From Roseicyclus persicicus (lineage in GTDB: Bacteria; Pseudomonadota; Alphaproteobacteria; Rhodobacterales; Rhodobacteraceae), in NCBI RefSeq assembly GCF_012395815.1, contig NZ_JAAZQQ010000004.1:248001-312000 (forward strand): 64,000 bases of DNA, given 5' to 3'. Positions 59,931 to 64,000 of this stretch are shown here, piece after piece (position 1 is the first letter of the stretch; the number at the start of each line of letters is the position of its first letter). A program made the translations under genes and the position numbers. Under the pieces are notes generated by a model. The model did not search any database. It was not told the origin of the DNA and saw only the letters and a program-made list of their open reading frames with translations.

Positions 59931-61517
59931 TCAGGCCCTCGCGTCTGCGCGGATCATGTCGGCGGCCTTTTCGCCGATCATGATCGCCGCGGCGTTGGTG
60001 TTGGAGGAAATCACCGTCGGCATGATGGAGTTGTCCACCACGCGCAGCCGGTCGATCCCGTTGAACCGCAGGCGCGTGTCCACCACGGCGGCGGGGTCGG
60101 AGCCCATCCGGCAGGTGCCCGCGCAATGGTGCGAGGTCTTGGAATGCTCGCAGACGAAGTCGTAGTAGTCCTGCTCGGTCCGCACGTCGGGGCCGGGCAG
60201 GCGCTCGGCCTTGACGTATTTGGCAAGTGGCGCCTGCGCCATGATCTCCTGCGTCAGCTTGAGGCCGCGGATCGACATCTCGCGGTCGCGGGCGTCCTGC
60301 AGGTAGTTGGGGTCGATCAGCGGGGCGCGGGCGGGGTCGCTCGAGGCAAGCCGCACGGTGCCGCGCGACCGGGGGCGCAGGTGGCAACTGTTCAGCGTCA
60401 CGCCGCCCTGCGGCATGGCGGCGACGCCCTTCTCGATGCCGGTGCCGAGGCCGAGGTGGAACTGGATGTCGGGTGACCGCGCGTCGGGGTCGGCATACCA
60501 GAAACCGCCGGTCTCGAAGAGGGACGAAGCGACGGGGCCCTTGCGCGTCAGCAGGTATTGCAGCCCCGCCAGCGCGGCCATGTGGGGCTTGGCGTAGCGG
60601 TCGTAGCTGTAGGGGCCCTTGAGCTCGACGATGCAGTAGAGGTCGAGGTGGTCCTGCAGGTTCTCGCCCACCTGCGGCTGGTCGAGGACGACGGGGATCC
60701 CAAGATCTTGTAGATGATCAGCAGGCCCGATCCCCGACAGCTGCAACAGCCGCGGCGAGCCGATGGCGCCGGAGGACAGCAGCACCTCCTGCGTCGCGGT
60801 GATGCGCGTGCCGTCGACCAGCTCCACGCCCGTCGCGCGCCCCGCCTCCACCGTGATCCGCCGGACCTGCACACCCGTGCGGACGGTCAGGTTCGCCCGG
60901 CCCTCGTTCGGCGCGACATAGGCCATGGCGGCCGAGGACCGTCGGGCGTTGCGCTGGGTCAGCTGGTAGTAGGCGACCCCGTCCTGCCGTTCGCCGTTCA
61001 CGTCCATGTTCCGCGGGATGCCCAGCGCCGCGGCGGCCTCGAAATACGCCTCGCAGATCGGCAGCGGCGCGATGGGCTGCGACACGCCCAGGGGGCCGCC
61101 CTTGCCGTGATACAGGTTGTCGAAGGTGTCGTTGTCCTCGGCCTTGCGGAAATAGGGCAGGACATCCTCGTAGCCCCAGCCGTCGCAGCCCATCTGCCGC
61201 CAGTCGTCGTAATCCTGCGCGGCACCGCGGGTGTAGATCTGCGCGTTCACGGCCGAGCCGCCGCCGATCACCTTGGCCTGCGTGTAGTTGAACACGCGGT
61301 TCTTCATGTGCCGCTGTGGCACCGTCTCCCAGCCCCAGGATCCGATGCCCTTGGTCATCTTCGCGAAGCCCGCGGGCAGGTGGTAGAAGGGGTGCCGGTC
61401 GCGCCCCCCGGCCTCGAGCAGCAGGACGCGCGCGGCGGGGTCCTCGGACAGGCGGCCGGCCAGCACGCAGCCGGCGCTGCCGCCGCCGATGATGATGTAG
61501 TCGTAGCCGTCGGCCAT
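59931..61517 (-). CDS. GMC oxidoreductase (choline dehydrogenase-like)
   Basis: 528-residue FAD enzyme oxidising an alcohol or polyol. FAD motif YIIIGGGSAGCVLAGRLSED (7-26), GMC signature 1 region KVIGGGSAVNAQIYTRG, signature 2 region SSGAIGSPRLLQLSGIGPADHL, and the catalytic CRMGSDPAAVVD, TVISSNTNAAAIMIGEKAADMI end. Similar to BetA, but betB and betI are absent, so choline is unlikely as substrate. Codons near 60705-60730 are AT-ending. Part of the LacI-linked operon. Confidence 0.9.
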   Translation of the reverse strand: MADGYDYIIIGGGSAGCVLAGRLSEDPAARVLLLEAGGRDRHPFYHLPAGFAKMTKGIGSWGWETVPQRHMKNRVFNYTQAKVIGGGSAVNAQIYTRGAAQDYDDWRQMGCDGWGYEDVLPYFRKAEDNDTFDNLYHGKGGPLGVSQPIAPLPICEAYFEAAAALGIPRNMDVNGERQDGVAYYQLTQRNARRSSAAMAYVAPNEGRANLTVRTGVQVRRITVEAGRATGVELVDGTRITATQEVLLSSGAIGSPRLLQLSGIGPADHLQDLGIPVVLDQPQVGENLQDHLDLYCIVELKGPYSYDRYAKPHMAALAGLQYLLTRKGPVASSLFETGGFWYADPDARSPDIQFHLGLGTGIEKGVAAMPQGGVTLNSCHLRPRSRGTVRLASSDPARAPLIDPNYLQDARDREMSIRGLKLTQEIMAQAPLAKYVKAERLPGPDVRTEQDYYDFVCEHSKTSHHCAGTCRMGSDPAAVVDTRLRFNGIDRLRVVDNSIMPTVISSNTNAAAIMIGEKAADMIRADARA

Positions 61518-61526
61518 GGTCTTTCC

Positions 61527-62267
61527 TCAGAGCCGGGGGATGGACAGCCCGCCATCGACGGGGATCACGGCCCCCGTGGCGAAGGCGAAATCGCCGCGGG
61601 CGAGCGGCAGGATGGTCTGCGCGATGTCGGCGGGCGTGCCCCAGCGGCGGGCGGGGACAAGGCCGTCGGCGATGCGCTGGTCGTAGCGGTCGACCACGGG
61701 GGCGGTCATCGGCGTGGCGATGATGCCGGGGCGGATGTCGTAGACGCCGATGTTGTCGGCGGCGAGGCGGGCGGCGAAGGCCTGCGCCATCATCGCGGCA
61801 CCGGCCTTGGACATGCAGTATTCCGCGCGGTCGGGCGAGACCATGGTGGCGCTGACCGAGGTGACGAAGATTATGGAGCGGAAGGGGTCGGGCGGCAGGG
61901 CCAGCATCCGGCGCGCGACCTCTTGTGCAAGAAAGAAGGCGCCGCGCAGGTTGATGGCCATGCAGCGGTCGAAGCTCTCGGCGGTCATGTCGAGGAGGTC
62001 GCCGCGGACCATCGCGGGGACGCCGGCGTTGGAGACGAAGGTCGTCACCGGGCCGACCGCCTCCATCAGCGCCGCGACCGACGAGATGTCGGACAGGTCG
62101 TGGCGGTGGTAGGTCGCGCCCGGCATCGCGGCCAGCGCCGCCTGCACCGCCGGCGCGTCCGCCGGCTGCTCGGCGGCCAGCGCCACCTGCCAGCCCGCGC
62201 CGTGCAACGCCTGCGCGATGCCCAGACCGATGCCCTGCTGCCCCCCGGTGATGAGCGCACGTTTCAT
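61527..62267 (-). CDS. SDR family oxidoreductase in the catabolic operon
   Basis: 246 residues. ALITGGQQGIGLGIAQALHGAGWQVALA binds NAD(P), SNAGVPAM, catalytic FVTSVSATMVSPDRAEYCMSKAG, DIRPGIIATPMTAPV and the C-terminal ATGAVIPVDGGLSIPRL. Members similar to this act on sugars or 3-ketosugars (annotated 3-ketoacyl-ACP reductase by default). Start overlaps the upstream GMC stop by 4 nt; nine bp separate it from the next GMC gene. Confidence 0.88.
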   Translation of the reverse strand: MKRALITGGQQGIGLGIAQALHGAGWQVALAAEQPADAPAVQAALAAMPGATYHRHDLSDISSVAALMEAVGPVTTFVSNAGVPAMVRGDLLDMTAESFDRCMAINLRGAFFLAQEVARRMLALPPDPFRSIIFVTSVSATMVSPDRAEYCMSKAGAAMMAQAFAARLAADNIGVYDIRPGIIATPMTAPVVDRYDQRIADGLVPARRWGTPADIAQTILPLARGDFAFATGAVIPVDGGLSIPRL

Positions 62268-63739
62268 GCCGCTTCCTCCGCGATGCGGTCGGCCTGCCTC
62301 AGCGCCAGCGCCGCGATGGTGAGCGACGGGTTCACCGCCGCCGAGGTCGGCAGGAGGGACGCGTCGCAGATCCAGAGATTTGGGTGGTCGTGGGTGCGGC
62401 CGAAGGGGTCGGCCACGCTGGTCGCCGGGTCGGACCCCAGCCGCGCGGTGCCACACTGGTGCGACGGCGTGGAGCGGTCGAAGGCGCGGGCGAGGACCAC
62501 GGGGAAGCCGGCGCGTTTGAGCGCGCCCTTGAGCGTCGCCACCAGCCCCAGATGCGCGTCCCAGTTCGAGCGGCGCCAGTCGAGCACGATCTCGCCGCCC
62601 TTCAGGGTCACGCGGCTGTCGGGGTCGGGGAGATCCTCGGACATGGCGTAGAAGTCGATGGCGCGGTCGGCGATCAGGCGCGCGAGCGGGCCGGGCAGGC
62701 CGGTCTGCGCGGCCAGGATCGGGGCCGAGACGCGGCCCAGAAGCTGCACGTTGCCAAGGGGTTCGCCCTTCGGCCCGCCGGTGAGGTACCAGTCGTTGAC
62801 CTGCAGCGTCTTCTGGTAGACCGACCTGTTCCGGCGCGGCGACAGGGCGAGGACGGCCGAGGCGTTGTGGTTCATGAAGTTGCGCCCGACCTGGTCGGAG
62901 CGGTTGGCGAGGCCGCGGGGATGCACCTCATCGGCCGAGCGCAGGAGCAGGGCGGCGGTGTGGACGGCGCCGGCCGCCAGCACGATCCGCGGGGCTGTGA
63001 AGCGGCCCTTGTCGGTCAGGACGCCGGTGACGCGGCCGCCCTCCACCTCCAGCCGGTCGACGCGGACGCCGGTCTGCAGGCGGACATTGGGGTGCTGCAA
63101 CGCGAGCGTCAGCGCGGCGGTTTCGGCGTCGAGCTTGCCGCCGGTGGTGTCGGGAAAGGCATCCCAGGGCGTCGCCGCGCGGGCGAGCCAGCGGTCGAGG
63201 TCCACGGCCAGCGGCAGGGGCGAGGGGTGCAGGCCGGCGGCGGTCAGGCGGCGGGCGAGGTCGGCGATGGCGGGTTCGTGCGGGACCGGCGGGAAGGCGT
63301 AGGGCGCGCCATGGGGCGGCTCGGTCGGGTCCGTCCCCGTGTCGCCCCGCACCTGGTAGAGCGCCTCGGCGCGGTCGTACCACGGGGCGAGCGTGTCGTA
63401 GTCGAAGGGCCAGCCGGGGGTGGTGCCGCCCATGTGCCGCAGCGGCCCGAAATCGGCCGCCCGGTAGCGCATCATCACGGCACCGTAGAACTTGGAGTTG
63501 CCGCCGACGCAGGCGTAGTTGCCGGGGTTGAAGCGGGTGCCGTCCGGGGCCAGCCATGTCTCGGCGGGCCGGAAGTGCCCGCGCCCGAAGATCGCCACCG
63601 GGTCGCGCGCCTCGGCGCTATCCTCCAGCCGCTCGCCGCGTTCGAGGATCAGCACGCGCAGCCCCGTCGGCGCCAGCCCCGCGGCCAGCGTCGCGCCCCC
63701 CATCCCGGAGCCGATGATGAGGATGTCGGCGTCGCCCAT
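62264..63739 (-). CDS. GMC-type FAD-dependent oxidoreductase
   Basis: 491 residues. FAD motif ILIIGSGMGGATLAAGLAPTGLRVLILERG (5-34), VGGNSKFYGAVMMRYR, LAAGAVHTAALLLRSA, and the C-terminal GTARLGSDPATSVADPFGRTHDHPNLWICDASLLPTSAAVNPSLTIAALALR. This shape is seen in sugar-oxidising GMC enzymes such as glucoside 3-dehydrogenase-like proteins and cholesterol-oxidase relatives; no signal peptide is seen. Start 63739 is chosen for its GGGGAGGA ribosome site; ATG 63766 is also open. First of the tightly linked genes. Confidence 0.88.
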   Translation of the reverse strand: MGDADILIIGSGMGGATLAAGLAPTGLRVLILERGERLEDSAEARDPVAIFGRGHFRPAETWLAPDGTRFNPGNYACVGGNSKFYGAVMMRYRAADFGPLRHMGGTTPGWPFDYDTLAPWYDRAEALYQVRGDTGTDPTEPPHGAPYAFPPVPHEPAIADLARRLTAAGLHPSPLPLAVDLDRWLARAATPWDAFPDTTGGKLDAETAALTLALQHPNVRLQTGVRVDRLEVEGGRVTGVLTDKGRFTAPRIVLAAGAVHTAALLLRSADEVHPRGLANRSDQVGRNFMNHNASAVLALSPRRNRSVYQKTLQVNDWYLTGGPKGEPLGNVQLLGRVSAPILAAQTGLPGPLARLIADRAIDFYAMSEDLPDPDSRVTLKGGEIVLDWRRSNWDAHLGLVATLKGALKRAGFPVVLARAFDRSTPSHQCGTARLGSDPATSVADPFGRTHDHPNLWICDASLLPTSAAVNPSLTIAALALRQADRIAEEAA

Positions 63740-63770
63740 CCTGTCCTCCCCTGACGGCTTCTTCATAGCT

Positions 63771-63786
63771 ATTGGATCGTTCCAAT
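63771..63786. promoter_or_regulatory. LacI-type operator palindrome
   Basis: ATTGGATCGTTCCAAT: arms ATTGGA and TCCAAT with a centre TCGT; on the minus strand the centre is ACGA, so 14 of 16 bases are symmetrical around CG, the usual LacI-family operator layout. It lies 31 bp upstream of the GMC start codon, where a repressor would block the leftward promoter. No copy was seen before the LacI or ribokinase genes. Confidence 0.6.
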
Positions 63787-63835
63787 TCTAGCGGAAAAAT
63801 GCGCCCGCGGGCCGGGGCGCGCGGGCGGCATTGGC

Positions 63836-64000
63836 TCAGGCGATGCGGTCCTCGGTCTTGGGGTCGAACAGGACCGCCTTGTCCATGTTGATCGCGAACT
63901 CGAAGTCGTGGCCCGGGTGCACGTCGGCATCGGCCCGCATCCGCGCGATGCAGTCCTTGCCCGACAGGGTCATGGTCACGAAGGTGTCGGCGCCCGCGGG
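63836..64000 (-). CDS. ABC sugar-transporter ATPase, C-terminal end (start outside window)
   Basis: Last 54 residues of a MalK/UgpC-type ATP-binding protein: the C-terminal OB/TOBE domain with TFVTMTLSGKDCIARM, HPGHDFEFAINMDKAVLFDP and KTEDRIA. No ATPase motif is inside the window. It is on the same strand and 97 bp upstream of the GMC gene, so a sugar or polyol importer feeds the catabolic operon. Confidence 0.85.
   Translation of the reverse strand, partial: PAGADTFVTMTLSGKDCIARMRADADVHPGHDFEFAINMDKAVLFDPKTEDRIA

Noticed and set aside
59931-61517. Betaine synthesis operon (betA)
   Set aside because: No betB, betI or choline transporter is present; the neighbours indicate sugar or polyol use.
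1-64000. CRISPR arrays, tRNA/rRNA genes, insertion sequences, prophage or integron parts
   Set aside because: No regularly spaced repeats, no tRNA-like cloverleaf or conserved T-loop in the gaps, and no transposase or integrase reading frames were found.

Overview
The window is about 70% GC (estimated by eye) and densely coded, and it looks like the chromosome of a Rhodobacteraceae (roseobacter-type alphaproteobacterium). The evidence is a Rhodobacter-type porin, the leuS-lptE-holA block, the uvrC-pgsA-moaD-moaE block, the mutY-DUF721-DsbA block, lipid A genes (lpxK, waaA), and many genes joined by ATGA start/stop overlaps. I see no rRNA, tRNA, CRISPR, insertion sequence, integrase or phage gene.

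Layout. 1-10.6 kb: an L,D-transpeptidase fragment, a YggS-type PLP protein, a porin, a DUF3576 lipoprotein, leuS-lptE-holA, a glutathione S-transferase, an SppA-type protease, a 63-residue zinc-ribbon membrane protein, a Ca/Na antiporter and a FolM-like reductase. 10.6-10.9 kb: a 302-bp AT-rich spacer with a consensus DnaA box and a parS-like palindrome. 10.9-20.8 kb: uvrC-pgsA-moaD-moaE, an OmpA-family envelope protein with a coiled-coil partner, ubiA facing rsmE, gshA, and a Tat-exported protein built of three 16-residue repeats. 20.8-26.1 kb: a DUF805 protein, then one six-gene operon with a visible promoter and terminator: pyrB, three uncharacterised membrane genes, a dihydroorotase homologue without its metal ligands, and plsY. 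26.1-33.6 kb: an SRPBCC protein, a uracil-DNA glycosylase lacking most Fe-S ligands, a LysE exporter, moaB and an RND efflux pair. 33.6-38.6 kb: a DsbD-domain protein, YqgE/AlgH, an NmrA-like protein, an ECF42-type sigma factor operon with two YCII proteins, and a membrane-anchored NYN RNase. 38.6-51.2 kb: an AlkB-type hydroxylase, mutY, DUF721/DciA, a DsbA-like protein, a CoA transferase, lpxK-waaA, a CysQ-like phosphatase, pmbA, a DUF2125 protein, an SDR and an atypical crotonase. 51.2-56.1 kb: an HNH protein facing a flavoprotein with overlapping starts, a 3-hydroxybutyrate dehydrogenase coupled to an acyl-CoA synthetase, and ribokinase. 56.2-64.0 kb: a leftward catabolic operon with Dabb protein, glycerate kinase, LacI regulator, DUF993 protein, two GMC oxidoreductases, an SDR and the tail of an ABC sugar-transport ATPase. 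A LacI-type palindrome lies just upstream of the first GMC gene.

The most promising candidates for something undescribed are the 56-64 kb catabolic operon (substrate unknown, DUF993 as a possible aldolase), the pyrB-plsY operon that mixes pyrimidine, phospholipid and unknown membrane genes, the origin/partition-like spacer at 10.6-10.9 kb, the Tat-exported repeat protein, and the ECF42/YCII module with an exported YCII member.
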